Positions 1 to 8,310 of a stretch of DNA of 64,000 nt are shown in pieces. The stretch covers positions 1 to 64,000 of the forward strand of contig CAJTVQ010000001.1 of assembly GCA_910579935.1 (NCBI GenBank), in the 5' to 3' direction. A program made the position numbers and the translations under genes. Position 1 is the stretch's first letter; each line of letters starts with the position of its first letter. The notes beneath the pieces were generated by a model. That model did no database searches. It was not told the DNA's origin and was given only the letters and a program-made list of their open reading frames with translations. This stretch comes from an uncultured Lachnospiraceae bacterium. Its GTDB lineage: Bacteria > Bacillota > Clostridia > Lachnospirales > Lachnospiraceae.

Positions 1-1200
1 GCTTATTACACTACCCAGCTTGTACGGTGTGCGGCATTTTCCTTCGTGCTGATCGGGCTTGTGATGCTGCTCAGAAAGATACTTTTTTCGGAACGGATTT
101 TTTTTAGGGGGATGCCGTGGGCATTGTTCCTGATCGTCCCGTTTCTTGGAAGACTGAAGCTGTTTTATGAAAATGAAACTGTTTTAAAAGCAACATGGAG
201 GATTACGGTGGTAACGACTTCATGGCTGTGGGTTGACCGTATTTATATGATGGGCATTCTGGTAGTCGCCATCTGTATATTTGGGAAGCGGCTGCGTCTT
301 CGCAGGCTGGTTGCCGGAATGGAAAAAGTTATGTTTGAAAATGTCCGTATCTATGTTACAGACATGAGTATCACTCCATTTACTGTCGGGCTGCTAAAGC
401 CGAAGATCGTCCTGCCCAAAGTGATGGTGGACAGTTACAGCGGGGAGTATCTGAAAACTATTGTACAGCATGAGCAGACGCATATCCGGTTGGGGCATTT
501 ATGGTTTGGGCTTGCATGGGATATCCTGCGGTGTCTCATATGGGTGAACCCGTTTCTGACAATCTTCCAGAAACAGTTCCGGGCGGATTTGGAGGACATC
601 TGCGACAGGGTGTGCATACAAAGCAGTGGGAAGCCGGCGCATGAATATGGCATGGTATTGCTGAAAACCCTGAAATTGTTGCGCTCCGGGACGGAGGGTA
701 CGCCGCCCGCCGTCACCTATGCGGGGGAAAGGGAATTTGAAGACATGAAAAGACGTATGGGTAAAATTGCCAGTTTCCGTCCATATAAAAAAAGGATGTG
801 TGTTGGCATGGCAGCCGTAGCTTTTCTGATGATTGTGTCCATGTTACTGGCAGTACATACACATTCCTATGCACGGAGCAATGAAAGCAATGATATTATG
901 GTTGGAAATTATGATGGGAAAACTCAAATTATTTCCTATGATACCGGGGCATTAAGCCAGATGATTTCCTATGATGACAGATATGTTTACGTTGAAAGAC
1001 AAGCCTTTGAGGATTTTTTAGAAGAAAACAATGCAGAAGGAGAGGTTTGGATTGTTTTCGGCGGGTTTTATAAACTTCCGGGTTTAACTGGCATAGCAGA
1101 AAGCTGTATTTATGAAAACAATTCAGAGGATGAAGTAGTGCGGATTCCATATGAAAGCATCACGGACGACTGGTATTTTGGATTGCTTAAAATGTTATAA
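1..1200 (+). CDS. BlaR1/MecR1-type M56 family zinc metallopeptidase, 5' end outside the window
   Basis: The reading frame is open from the first base, so the gene begins to the left of the window; a GTG at 46 is the first in-window start-like codon but is probably internal. Hydrophobic segments near the in-window N-terminus precede a cytoplasmic-type domain with the zinc motif HEQTH at about bases 469-483, the HExxH signature of M56 peptidases. A further hydrophobic segment at about 805-865 is followed by a polar domain of about 100 residues that would be extracytoplasmic. M56 proteins usually sense a cell-wall or antibiotic signal and cleave a BlaI-type repressor. No blaI lies downstream, and one may lie just upstream, outside the window. 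The C-terminal sensor does not look like a penicillin-binding domain, so the signal is unknown. The family call is firm, the role inferred. Confidence 0.8.
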   Translation, partial: AYYTTQLVRCAAFSFVLIGLVMLLRKILFSERIFFRGMPWALFLIVPFLGRLKLFYENETVLKATWRITVVTTSWLWVDRIYMMGILVVAICIFGKRLRLRRLVAGMEKVMFENVRIYVTDMSITPFTVGLLKPKIVLPKVMVDSYSGEYLKTIVQHEQTHIRLGHLWFGLAWDILRCLIWVNPFLTIFQKQFRADLEDICDRVCIQSSGKPAHEYGMVLLKTLKLLRSGTEGTPPAVTYAGEREFEDMKRRMGKIASFRPYKKRMCVGMAAVAFLMIVSMLLAVHTHSYARSNESNDIMVGNYDGKTQIISYDTGALSQMISYDDRYVYVERQAFEDFLEENNAEGEVWIVFGGFYKLPGLTGIAESCIYENNSEDEVVRIPYESITDDWYFGLLKML

Positions 1201-1258
1201 GCATTTCGTGTAAAAGAAATGGATTTCAAAAAATTTTATTATCAAGGAGGAAAAAATT

Positions 1259-2044
1259 ATGGCAATGGAGATTAACGGGAATCTTCCTGGCTATGCAGTC
1301 AGGAAGCAGAATTACAGCAGCTATGCGGCACAGGGCAATGCGGCAGGCAGCACGAAAAAGAAGGAAACAGAAAACACATCAGAAACAGCAGGGGGCAGCA
1401 AGTCAAGAAGCACATCAGAGTATGTGGACGAACTGGCAAAACTTGTTCCAAGTGTGGAACTTAAGGTTGGGAATTCTTTTTCAACAGCCAAAAGCGGCAA
1501 AACATTGACGATTAATCCGCAGCTTTTGGAAAAGATGCAGAATGATCCGGAGAAGGAAAAAGAAATGAAAGAGTTGATTAAAGGTGTTGAATCGGCGGTG
1601 AATATGCTGGACAGCGTAATGAATGCCAGTGGATGGAGTGTGGTATTTAAGCATGATTATATAGATGAAAACGGAAAATACCGCCAGATTGCCCTTGTCA
1701 GAAATGACTTTATGCTGAATATGAGCGATAAGCTCCGGGAAGAAAGACGGAAAAATTCCGAGAAACTGATTGAAAAAACGAAAGAAAAGGCAGCCGAAAA
1801 GAAAGTAAAATTAGAGGAAACATTAGAAGAAAAGAAAACGGAGAAAGCAGAGGATGGAACAGTAACTCCGAACAAAGCAGAGCAGCTTTTACATGAAAAA
1901 ATGGCTGATTCTAAAGGCGGAACGGTTTATCTGAATGATACAGATATCCGGACAATTATCGAAGCTGCCCAGGAAAAAAATGCAGGAAAAACCACAGTAA
2001 AAGATCAGCCGCAGGTTGGTGCGAATCTGGATTTGAAGATATAA
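1259..2044 (+). CDS. DUF6033-like protein of unknown function
   Basis: A 261-residue soluble protein starting at an ATG 9 bases after a strong AAGGAGG. The N-terminal 50 residues are rich in Gly, Ala, Ser, Asn and Tyr and look disordered. A compact middle part follows (about residues 60-150, including KSGKTLTINPQLLEKMQNDP), then a highly charged Lys/Glu stretch (about 155-200) that should form a coiled coil, and a short C-terminal part ending NLDLKI. There is no signal peptide or membrane segment. I recall similar proteins in Lachnospiraceae genomes as DUF6033, often in accessory regions; this is memory of the family, not a search result. It is followed after 14 bases by a small ORF and probably shares its transcript. 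No function can be assigned. Confidence 0.65.
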   Translation: MAMEINGNLPGYAVRKQNYSSYAAQGNAAGSTKKKETENTSETAGGSKSRSTSEYVDELAKLVPSVELKVGNSFSTAKSGKTLTINPQLLEKMQNDPEKEKEMKELIKGVESAVNMLDSVMNASGWSVVFKHDYIDENGKYRQIALVRNDFMLNMSDKLREERRKNSEKLIEKTKEKAAEKKVKLEETLEEKKTEKAEDGTVTPNKAEQLLHEKMADSKGGTVYLNDTDIRTIIEAAQEKNAGKTTVKDQPQVGANLDLKI

Positions 2045-2058
2045 GAGGAGGTTGTGAT

Positions 2059-2193
2059 ATGAATATCAGCAGTAACAATCAGAGAGGGCTTTCGCAGTAT
2101 TCCCTTTTGAATAAACTGTTTTCGCAGAAGAATGGAAATAAAACAAGTACATCTAACCAGAAGGGTGCTGCTATTAGCGGAGGGAGCAGCTAA
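2059..2193 (+). CDS. Small hypothetical protein, 44 residues
   Basis: ATG at 2059 follows AGAGGAGG with normal spacing and the frame stops at TAA 2191-2193. The peptide is rich in Ser, Asn, Gln and Gly, has no hydrophobic segment, and resembles the low-complexity N-terminus of the preceding DUF6033-like protein (SNNQRG, SQYS, SQKNGN). The TAA overlaps the ATG of the next ORF (TAATG), suggesting translational coupling. The good ribosome binding site and tight spacing support it being real. Confidence 0.5.
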   Translation: MNISSNNQRGLSQYSLLNKLFSQKNGNKTSTSNQKGAAISGGSS

Positions 2194-2492
2194 TGAAGCT
2201 TGAAAATGAGGAAGAAATTACAGATGATATTTACAAGGACAAACTGGAAGTGTTAAAATATGGGTTAGAGCAGAACTTTAACTTTTCAACAAAGCACATT
2301 CCAGAGGAAATCATAGATGCTTTCGTAAAGGAGATAGTGGTTTGCAGAGATTGTTTTTTCTGGAAACTGAATTTCTTCCCAGATGACTACAAACTGGATG
2401 TCGAAGGCAGGAGCAACAATTACACAGTTACCCAAACAGAACTTTCCTCTGATACGTCACAGCAGCACAGCTTGACCGGTACCTTGCCATGA
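2193..2492 (+). pseudogene. Possible recombinase C-terminal fragment, fused out of frame to another remnant
   Basis: The first 75 or so codons are translationally coupled to the upstream small ORF. They give a sequence (PEEIIDAFVKEIVV, FFWKLNF) that loosely resembles the C-terminal tail of large serine recombinases of Firmicutes integrative elements; this is a weak resemblance. From about 2460 the plus-one frame instead reads AAQLDRYLAMIEQAQG and ends SQQW at a TAA near 2527, so two coding remnants seem to be joined with a frame change. It could also be a genuine short hypothetical protein. Confidence 0.35.
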
Positions 2493-2558
2493 TCGAGCAG
2501 GCCCAGGGAATGAGCCAGCAGTGGTAAAAACAGGATTATAAAATTTAGAGACAGGAAG

Positions 2559-2589
2559 CGTCAGATGAGAGAAGCGTCTGACGTTTTTT
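2559..2589 (+). terminator. Rho-independent terminator
   Basis: Seven-base-pair stem CGTCAGA/TCTGACG with an 11-base loop, followed directly by six T. It closes the small-ORF cluster. Confidence 0.75.
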
Positions 2590-2621
2590 GATGCAGAAAA
2601 TCAGGAGGAACAGAATTAAGA

Positions 2622-2775
2622 AATACAAATACAGACCAGCCAGGCCATCCGGGAGATGCACGTGTGCAGGAGTTTCTGGACATGATCGCGCCCTCGGTGG
2701 TCAAGTTCAATACGGACCACTTCATCTGCTCCAAGCGATACGGATACTTTCCAGTACCCATATCGCTTTTTCTGT
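2622..2775 (+). pseudogene. Truncated N-terminal fragment of a VirB4/TraE-like conjugation ATPase
   Basis: Read with two frame changes, the stretch encodes TSQAIREMHV then QEFLDMIAPSVVKFNTDHFI. This matches what I know of the beginning of VirB4-like ATPases in Tn916/CTn-type conjugative elements of Clostridia. Homology stops after about 45 residues (near 2735), where unrelated sequence begins. The frame breaks and truncation show it cannot be functional; it marks a past insertion and deletion of a conjugative element. Confidence 0.6.
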
Positions 2776-3653
2776 TATTGGTAAGAGGTATTTGTCACAA
2801 TAACAATAAATTTTTTCAAAAGAGGGCTTTGTGAGCTTTTCTTAAAAAAGAAACCATAGGACAGCGGGTCGCTGTCTTTTAAGGGAATTGCACGGATGTC
2901 CGTGTTTACAAAGTTCATCTGGGGAAGGACGGAACAGCCATATCCTGCTCTTACAATGGTAAGAAGCACCTGCAGGTTTTCACACACATAAGTGGATTCG
3001 GGTAAAATATGTTGTGAAATCTGATTCTGCATTTCTGCAACACTGGAAGGGATCGCATAGGAATTACAGACAACAATATTCTCCAGGTAAAGTTCCTCTT
3101 TTGCCAGTTCGGACCTGGTCGCATAGGGATGTACGTCGGGAACAACACAGCACAGTGGTATCTGGAATAACTCTTTATAGATTGTATCATTCTTTATGGG
3201 AATATCATTCTGGAAACCAAATAGCAGATCCAGCTCATCCTGGTAGAAAAGATTCAGGATGGACCTGTGAGGGATTACTTTCAGGAATGGATAAAGCTCC
3301 GGCATTTGGTCCCGGCAGGATTTCAGTATCTTGCAGAGCAGGTCCAGATTGGCCTCGTTCTGGCATCCGATCGTTAGAACCTGCATATTTGTACTTTGAC
3401 GGCGTTGCAGTTTCTGCTCGGCAATTTTCAGTCTTCCCATAATATGTTTTGCATCTTCCAGAAAGCTGATCCCGGCGGGGGTAAGGGTAACTGTCCTGGT
3501 GGTGCGGTGAAGAAGTTTTGCACCCAGTTCATCTTCCAGCGAATGAATCTGCCGGGAAACGGCAGACTGGGTAATCTTTAAAATTTCAGCGGCTCTTGCA
3601 AAGTTCAGGTTTTCGGCAACCTGAATAAAGCTCTTTAACTGGTCTGTATTCAT
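2775..3653 (-). CDS. LysR-family transcriptional regulator
   Basis: A 292-residue regulator. The start at 3653 (MNTDQLKSF) is chosen over an upstream in-frame start because it follows a GAGGTG ribosome binding site and gives the canonical LysR N-terminus. The winged helix-turn-helix covers residues 1-60 ([32 protein letters not shown]), followed by a periplasmic-binding-like effector domain of about 200 residues and the usual family length. It lies between a conjugation-gene remnant and a groEL remnant, with no obvious divergent target gene intact. The neighbour it once controlled may be lost, so the effector and regulon cannot be inferred. It is translated without interruption and may still be active. 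Confidence 0.9.
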   Translation of the reverse strand: MNTDQLKSFIQVAENLNFARAAEILKITQSAVSRQIHSLEDELGAKLLHRTTRTVTLTPAGISFLEDAKHIMGRLKIAEQKLQRRQSTNMQVLTIGCQNEANLDLLCKILKSCRDQMPELYPFLKVIPHRSILNLFYQDELDLLFGFQNDIPIKNDTIYKELFQIPLCCVVPDVHPYATRSELAKEELYLENIVVCNSYAIPSSVAEMQNQISQHILPESTYVCENLQVLLTIVRAGYGCSVLPQMNFVNTDIRAIPLKDSDPLSYGFFFKKSSQSPLLKKFIVIVTNTSYQ

Positions 3654-3744
3654 GGGTTTCACCTCAATTATTGCGTTTTCGTCATTGATAATACCATATT
3701 TTCGCTTCACTTTCAAGAGCGAGTGTGGTTTAATATGTATTGCA

Positions 3745-4018
3745 AAGGTGGAGAATCCATATATCCTGATCACAGATAAGAAGATTTCCAATATCCAGGA
3801 TTTACTTCCTGTTTTGGAACAGACAGCACAATCAGGGAGCAACCTTTTCATCATTGCGGATGATGTGGAAGGGGAGGCACTTACAACACTGATTGTAAAT
3901 AAACTGCGGGGAGCCTTAAAGGTAGCGGCAGTAAAAGCGCCTGGATATGGCGGCAGCAGACATCAATGAGAAAAATACGGCGGTGCCTGCAGCAGGCGGG
4001 GCAGACATGGATTATTAA
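3745..4018 (+). pseudogene. groEL remnant with internal deletion
   Basis: Bases 3748-3950 encode a GroEL apical-domain segment: [20 protein letters not shown], then [20 protein letters not shown] and VKAPGYG, colinear with the chaperonin region around residues 210-280. Immediately after it, in the plus-one frame, comes a short tail ending AAGGADMDY and TAA at 4018, resembling a chaperonin C-terminus. The N-terminal 200 and most of the C-terminal 250 residues are missing. There is no start codon or ribosome binding site. It is a dead fragment, probably left from a second chaperonin copy or an imported segment. Confidence 0.8.
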
Positions 4019-4098
4019 AATGTATATGGGGCAGGGCGGAAAAACTGCCCTGTCTTATAAAAAGGATGGAAGGGGGAGTGAAATGAAGATTTATTCTA

Positions 4099-4194
4099 TT
4101 GAAATTTGAAGTGATTGGAGAGGATACAGACTGTGGAGCATTGGAAAATGAACTGGCTGCCTTTTTCCATATCAGTTTAAAGGAAGTGACGTGA
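4099..4194 (+). pseudogene. Short coding remnant of unknown family
   Basis: A frame from TTG 4099 reads KFEVIGEDTDCGALENELAA and ends KEVT at a TGA (4192-4194), four bases before the ATG of the MarR remnant. The peptide has a plausible folded-protein composition but no strong ribosome binding site, and a stop separates it from ATG 4083 upstream. It may be the end of a decayed gene that once preceded the MarR gene. No family recognised. Confidence 0.2.
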
Positions 4195-4197
4195 CTT

Positions 4198-4631
4198 ATG
4201 GATGGAAAACAGTGTGCCAGTTCTGTTCTGGGGCTGGCCAACCAGATAAAAAGAGTTTTTGATACAACGACGGTACGCAGATACGGATTTTAAATTTTGT
4301 CCTGGTGTCATACCCGGACAGGGAAATTTATCAGAAGGATATAGAAGAGGAACTGAACATAAGAAGTGCATCTGCTTCCACGCTTTTGAAGAAAATGGAG
4401 GCACAGGACTTTATCCGCAGGGAAAAGGTTTCCTATGATGACCGTTTGAAAAGAATACTGCCAACCAGCCATACAGTGGAGATGAAGGAACCGGTTGAGC
4501 GGCATATTATCCTGCTGGAAAAAAGACTGACAGCAGGCATCGGGGAAGAAGAACTAAGGGTTTTCTCTGATGTGCTGAAAAAAATGCAGGAAAATATGGA
4601 ATTAACGGAAAAGGGAGACGGATACGGGTAG
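4198..4631 (+). pseudogene. MarR-family regulator, frameshifted
   Basis: ATG 4198 opens a typical MarR first helix (LANQIKRVFD) but reaches a TAA at 4291-4293. The plus-one frame continues without a gap in homology (IRILNFVLVSYPDREIYQ, ASTLLKKMEAQDFIRR, DDRLKRILPT), giving the winged helix-turn-helix and C-terminal dimerisation helix to 4631. A GTG at 4305 could in principle start a protein of 108 residues lacking the first helix, but it has no good ribosome binding site. The gene sits 46 bases upstream of the MATE transporter gene, so it probably once controlled that cluster. Either a true pseudogene or a sequence error near 4260-4290. Confidence 0.65.
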
Positions 4632-4677
4632 TATTTTGTTCTTATGTTCATCATGTGTTTTGAGTTAGGAGGTAAAA

Positions 4678-6036
4678 ATGGATATAACAGTAACAAAAAC
4701 AAATCCACTTGGTACGGAACGTATTGGAAAACTGGTACTTACCTTTGCTGTTCCAAGTATCATTTCTATGGTGGTCAACGCCTTATATAACATTATTGAC
4801 CAGATTTTTATCGGGCAGGGGGTAGGGTATCTTGGCAATGGAGCTACCAATGTTGTTATGCCGATGACAGTGATTGCGATTGCTTTAAGCCTGCTGATTG
4901 GTGATGGAGCTGCAGCCTACCTTAGCCTGAAACTGGGCGAGGGGGATGAAAAGTCAGCGGCCAGCGGCATAGGATGTTCCATTTCTGTCATGGCAGTGGT
5001 TGGCATTGTTCTCTGCGTGCTGTTTAACCTGTTTCTGGAACCGTTATGCAGGCTGTTTGGTGCGACAGAAGATATCCTGCCTTATGCCGTGGATTATGGA
5101 CGGATCATTTCGTATGGAATCCTGTTTTCTTCCATTGATTCCGGTATGGCGGGTATGATCCGTGCGGACGGCAGTCCGAAATACAGTATGGCAGGACTTC
5201 TTGTGGGCTGTATTACCAATATTATCCTTGACCCGATTTTCATTTTTGGGTTCCATTGGGGTATAAAAGGCGCCGCCTGGGCAACAATCGCCGGGCAGAT
5301 ATTGAATGCTTTTCTGTACCTTGCTTACATTTGGAAATTTAAGAGCATTAAGCTGGATAAGCAGTGCTTCCGCATTTCTGGGAAAGTGATGGCGAAAGTC
5401 AGCAGTCTTGGCATATCCAGTTTTATCACACAGATCGCCATCGTGCTGGTTATGGCGGTTACAAATAACATACTGGTATCTTACGGCGCACAGTCGAAAT
5501 ATGGTGCGGAAATTCCCCTGACGACCATAGGCATTACCATGAAAGTGAACCAGATCGTCTCTGCTGTCCTTCTTGGACTGGCAACAGGTGCGCAGCCTAT
5601 ATGGGGCTACAATTACGGCAGCGGTCAGAAGGACCGGGTAAAGCAGGCATACCGTATTATATTGACTGCATCGACAATCATGTTGATCCTGGCATTTTGG
5701 GTGTTCCAGTTTGCCCCGATGAGTATTGTCCGGCTCTTTGGTTCAGAATCAGAACTGTACAATGAGTTTGCGGTGAAATGTTTCCGCATTTTCCTTCTGG
5801 CGTGTCCGATCAACGGGCTGCAGATGGCAACAGGCATTTTCTTCCAGGCTATTGGAAAACCGACACAGGCAACCATCCTTTCCCTGTCCCGTCAGATTGT
5901 TTATTTGCTCCCAGCGACCTTATTGCTGCCGCTGGTATTAGGGGTGGAAGGTGCATTATGGGCAGGTCCGCTGGCAGATGTGCTGGCGTTTATAACAACT
6001 TTGGTTATGTTGAAATTATATTGGAAAAAAATTTAG
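4678..6036 (+). CDS. MATE-family multidrug efflux transporter
   Basis: A 452-residue integral membrane protein with about 12 hydrophobic segments in two homologous halves, as in NorM/DinF-type MATE antiporters. These export cationic drugs or metabolites using a sodium or proton gradient. The N-terminus (RIGKLVLTFAVPSIISMVVN, then IDQIFIGQGVG) is characteristic. ATG 4678 follows GTTAGGAGG with ideal spacing. It ends 9 bases before a cytidylate-kinase-like gene, then a decayed ABC exporter pair. A broken marR gene upstream would be its expected repressor, so its expression may now be constitutive. The substrate cannot be read from sequence. Confidence 0.92.
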   Translation: MDITVTKTNPLGTERIGKLVLTFAVPSIISMVVNALYNIIDQIFIGQGVGYLGNGATNVVMPMTVIAIALSLLIGDGAAAYLSLKLGEGDEKSAASGIGCSISVMAVVGIVLCVLFNLFLEPLCRLFGATEDILPYAVDYGRIISYGILFSSIDSGMAGMIRADGSPKYSMAGLLVGCITNIILDPIFIFGFHWGIKGAAWATIAGQILNAFLYLAYIWKFKSIKLDKQCFRISGKVMAKVSSLGISSFITQIAIVLVMAVTNNILVSYGAQSKYGAEIPLTTIGITMKVNQIVSAVLLGLATGAQPIWGYNYGSGQKDRVKQAYRIILTASTIMLILAFWVFQFAPMSIVRLFGSESELYNEFAVKCFRIFLLACPINGLQMATGIFFQAIGKPTQATILSLSRQIVYLLPATLLLPLVLGVEGALWAGPLADVLAFITTLVMLKLYWKKI

Positions 6037-6045
6037 GAGGTATCT

Positions 6046-6669
6046 ATGAAGGGAAGAATTATTACTATCAGCAGGCAGTGTGGAAGCGGTGGACACAGTA
6101 TTGGAAACGAATTGGCAAAGACTCTGAATGTCCCATTCTACGATAAAGAGATCATCGAAATGACGGCAAAAGAGAGTGGTTTTCATCCGCAGTTTGTGGA
6201 GGAAAAAGGGGAACATATGGAGAGCAGTATGCTCTCCAATCTGGCAAGGCATCTGCCCTATGCAGGACGGGGAAATTATGAAGACTACCAGCCGCTGCAG
6301 GATCAGCTTTATTTTTCGCAGGCAAAGATTATAAAAGAACTGGCAGAAAAAGGGCCATGCGTTATTGTGGGCAGGTGTGCAGATTATATTCTGCGGGACA
6401 GGAAAGATGTATTGAATGTTTTTATCCATGCGGATATGGAGTTTAAAAAGAAGCATTGCATGGAAAGACGGCAGTTTCCGGAAGGAAATGCGGAGGATAT
6501 GATCCGCAGGAGGGATAAACTGCGTGCAGACCATTACCGGTATTATACAGACCAGAAATGGGGGGATTCGTTCCATTACCATTTATGTCTGGACAGCAGT
6601 ATGTTTGGCATTGAGAAATGTGTTGACATGATTGAAGATGCCTGTAAAGCTATGCGTCCGGCTTCATAA
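6046..6669 (+). CDS. Cytidylate kinase-like family protein
   Basis: A 207-residue P-loop kinase-like protein beginning MKGRIITISRQCGSGGHSIG, a variant Walker A seen in the cytidylate-kinase-like (Cytidylate_kin2/AAK_14) family. It also has VIVGRCADYILRD and a later Arg-rich lid-like segment (RRRDKLRADHYRYY). Family members are widespread in gut Clostridia but their substrates are largely unproven; this is not the housekeeping Cmk. Start at ATG 6046 with AGGAGG eight bases upstream. It probably shares the transcript of the MATE gene in front and the former ABC exporter behind, an arrangement I recall from related genomes. Role in that cassette unknown. Confidence 0.8.
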   Translation: MKGRIITISRQCGSGGHSIGNELAKTLNVPFYDKEIIEMTAKESGFHPQFVEEKGEHMESSMLSNLARHLPYAGRGNYEDYQPLQDQLYFSQAKIIKELAEKGPCVIVGRCADYILRDRKDVLNVFIHADMEFKKKHCMERRQFPEGNAEDMIRRRDKLRADHYRYYTDQKWGDSFHYHLCLDSSMFGIEKCVDMIEDACKAMRPAS

Positions 6670-6716
6670 AACAGCGGGAGAGTTTCAGATATTTATGAAA
6701 GAAACGGGAGGCATTT

Positions 6717-7772
6717 ATGTTTAAAACACTTTTGAAGCAGATTGGAGATTATAAAAGGGATGCCGTTCTCACTCCGATCTTTGTCATTCTGGAGGTTATC
6801 ATGGAGGTCATTATCCCTGTGATGATGGCAGCAATCATAGATTATGGACTGACTGGACAAAACCTCAGGACGGTATGCCTGATCGGGGCAGCGATGATTG
6901 TGATGGCGGGGCTGGCATTATTTTTTGGCGTGGAATCCGGGAGGACGGCATCCAGCGCCAGTTCCGGTTTTGCCATGAATCTGAGACAGGCCATGTATGA
7001 AAGGATACAGACATTTTCCTTCTCCAATATAGACAAGTTTCTACGGCAGGGCTTGTGACCAGGATGACGACAGACGTGATGAATGTACAGCAGGCATTCC
7101 AGATGTCAATCCGTATCTGCGTCAGGGCTCCGATCATGCTGGTCAGTGCCATGGTGATGACCTTCCTGATCCATCCACGCTTTGCGCTGATCTTCTTGAT
7201 AGTGATCATCTGCCTGGCAGCCGTGCTTGCCTGATTTCATCCAAGGCAAACCCGACTTTAAGAAAAGTTTTCCATGAATATGATGAATTAAATGCGAAAG
7301 TGCAGGAAAACGTGAACGGGATGCGGGTAGTGAAATCTTTTGTAAGGGAGGATTATGAAACACGGCGTTTTGAAACAGAAAGCGAAAAAATCCGCAGCCT
7401 GTTCGTAAGGAACTGTTAAGAAATAAATCTTTACATTTGACTTGTCTGAGTCCGCAAATGCCGCGTTGTCATCAGTCGTCGATGCCCGCATCGACTCCAT
7501 CTTCCGCCTTGCCTTTGTGAACTCATCCTGCGTCAAAGTGTAAAGTTATTTCTTAACAGTTCCTAAGCGCAGAAAAGCTGCTTGCTTTGAATTCCCCTGT
7601 CATGCAGTTTTCCATGTACTCCTGTATCCGGCTGATTTCATGGATGGGTGCAAAAATGATCATTGCAGGGAGTCTGACGGAAGGGCAGCTTATGAGTATG
7701 TTTACATACATCATCAATATCCTGATCAGCCTGATGATGGTATCCAATACTGCTAATGCCGATAGAATAAGG
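6717..7772 (+). pseudogene. ABC exporter subunit 1, broken transmembrane domain
   Basis: ATG 6717 with GGGAGG opens an ABC exporter transmembrane domain (MFKTLLKQIGDYKRDAVLTP). The frame fails at 7055. Homology continues in other frames: TRMTTDVMNVQQAFQMSIRI near 7056-7115, NPTLRKVFHEYDELNAKVQE near 7246-7305, then a 155-bp inverted-repeat element, then SPVMQFSMYSCIRLISWMGA near 7591-7650. Homology is lost near 7770, before the nucleotide-binding domain. It therefore carries at least two frameshifts, one insertion and a 3' truncation. It was probably one half of a heterodimeric exporter resembling the intact pair at 27194-31188. Confidence 0.8.
7409..7563. mobile_element. 155-bp MITE-like element with about 30-bp terminal inverted repeats
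   Basis: The ends are near-perfect inverted repeats: GGAACTGTTAAGAAATAA at the left and its complement at the right, with a further CTTTACA-TTTGA match inside each arm. TAA flanks both sides (7406-7408 and 7564-7566), a possible target duplication. No transposase is encoded; the interior has only short frames. The element interrupts the transmembrane domain of the ABC exporter remnant, since exporter homology resumes on its right side. Related ends occur at 8375, 18794-18832 and 47087-47109. Confidence 0.75.
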
Positions 7773-7775
7773 GTG

Positions 7776-7811
7776 GCTGGAACGTAAAGAAAGCGCGACG
7801 TTCCAGCTTTT
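7776..7811 (+). terminator. Terminator-like hairpin at a remnant junction
   Basis: A perfect 10-bp stem GCTGGAACGT/ACGTTCCAGC with a 12-base loop, followed by TTTT. It lies at the boundary between the ABC remnant and the transposase fragment, and could terminate rightward read-through or be an element end. Confidence 0.5.
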
Positions 7812-8091
7812 CCTTCCTTTATAATGGATACAGTCCATAAATACATACGGATAGACCGGATTTAACGGGCATGACTGCCATTCTTTTATTTCCGGCAGTA
7901 TCCTGTCAGCGATCTTGCTGGCCATTTCTGCTGACAGCTCCATCCCATAAAGATCCTGTATCTGGTCATGGATGTCCCTGGTGCTCATGTCTCTTGCATA
8001 GAGGACAGTACTTTTTCCTCTATACCGGAGATATCCCGATGGTATTTAGGGATAAGTTTTGGTTCGGACTCACCTTCACGGTTCCTCGGGA
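7812..8091 (-). pseudogene. IS256-family (Mutator-type) transposase fragment
   Basis: On the minus strand, 8091-8000 encodes REGESEPKLIPKYHRDISG. After a frame change, 7988-7815 encodes STRDIHDQIQDLYGMELSAE, then EIKEWQ and VFMDCIHYK, where VFMDxIHYK carries a DDE-triad aspartate. This is the middle of an IS256-type transposase. Both the N-terminal DNA-binding part and the C-terminal catalytic half are gone, and there is a frameshift, so it is inactive. It lies exactly between two ABC exporter fragments, which suggests that its insertion and later deletion fused the two genes. Confidence 0.8.
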
Positions 8092-8310
8092 CATCGGTTA
8101 TTACCGCTGTTTGTACGGCAAAGATTGCAGCGACATTTGGAGGAACCCTGCGAGAGAAATTATTCCGGAAAGTGCAGTCCTTTTCCATGGAGAAAATCGG
8201 GCATTTTTCTACGGAAAGCCTCATTATCCGTTCCACGAATGATATTACCCATGTACAGATGCTATTGCAATGGGGCTTCCAATACTGGTAAAAGCTCCAA
8301 GCAGGGCGAT
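8092..8310 (+). pseudogene. ABC exporter subunit 2, transmembrane-domain fragment
   Basis: Bases 8094-8270 encode a piece of an ABC exporter transmembrane domain: LREKLFRKVQSF, then KIGHFSTESLIIRSTNDITH, the coupling-helix region well conserved in this class. A frameshift near 8270 moves the rest (GLPILVKAPSRAIW) to another frame, and homology ends near 8310. The N-terminal helices and the whole nucleotide-binding domain are missing. It is the partner of the truncated exporter half at 6717; the IS256 fragment lies between them. Confidence 0.7.

Noticed and set aside
7871..8291. Overlapping plus-strand ORFs across 7871-8291 as genes
   Set aside because: They run across the junction of an antisense transposase fragment and an ABC remnant; only the last part shows real homology.
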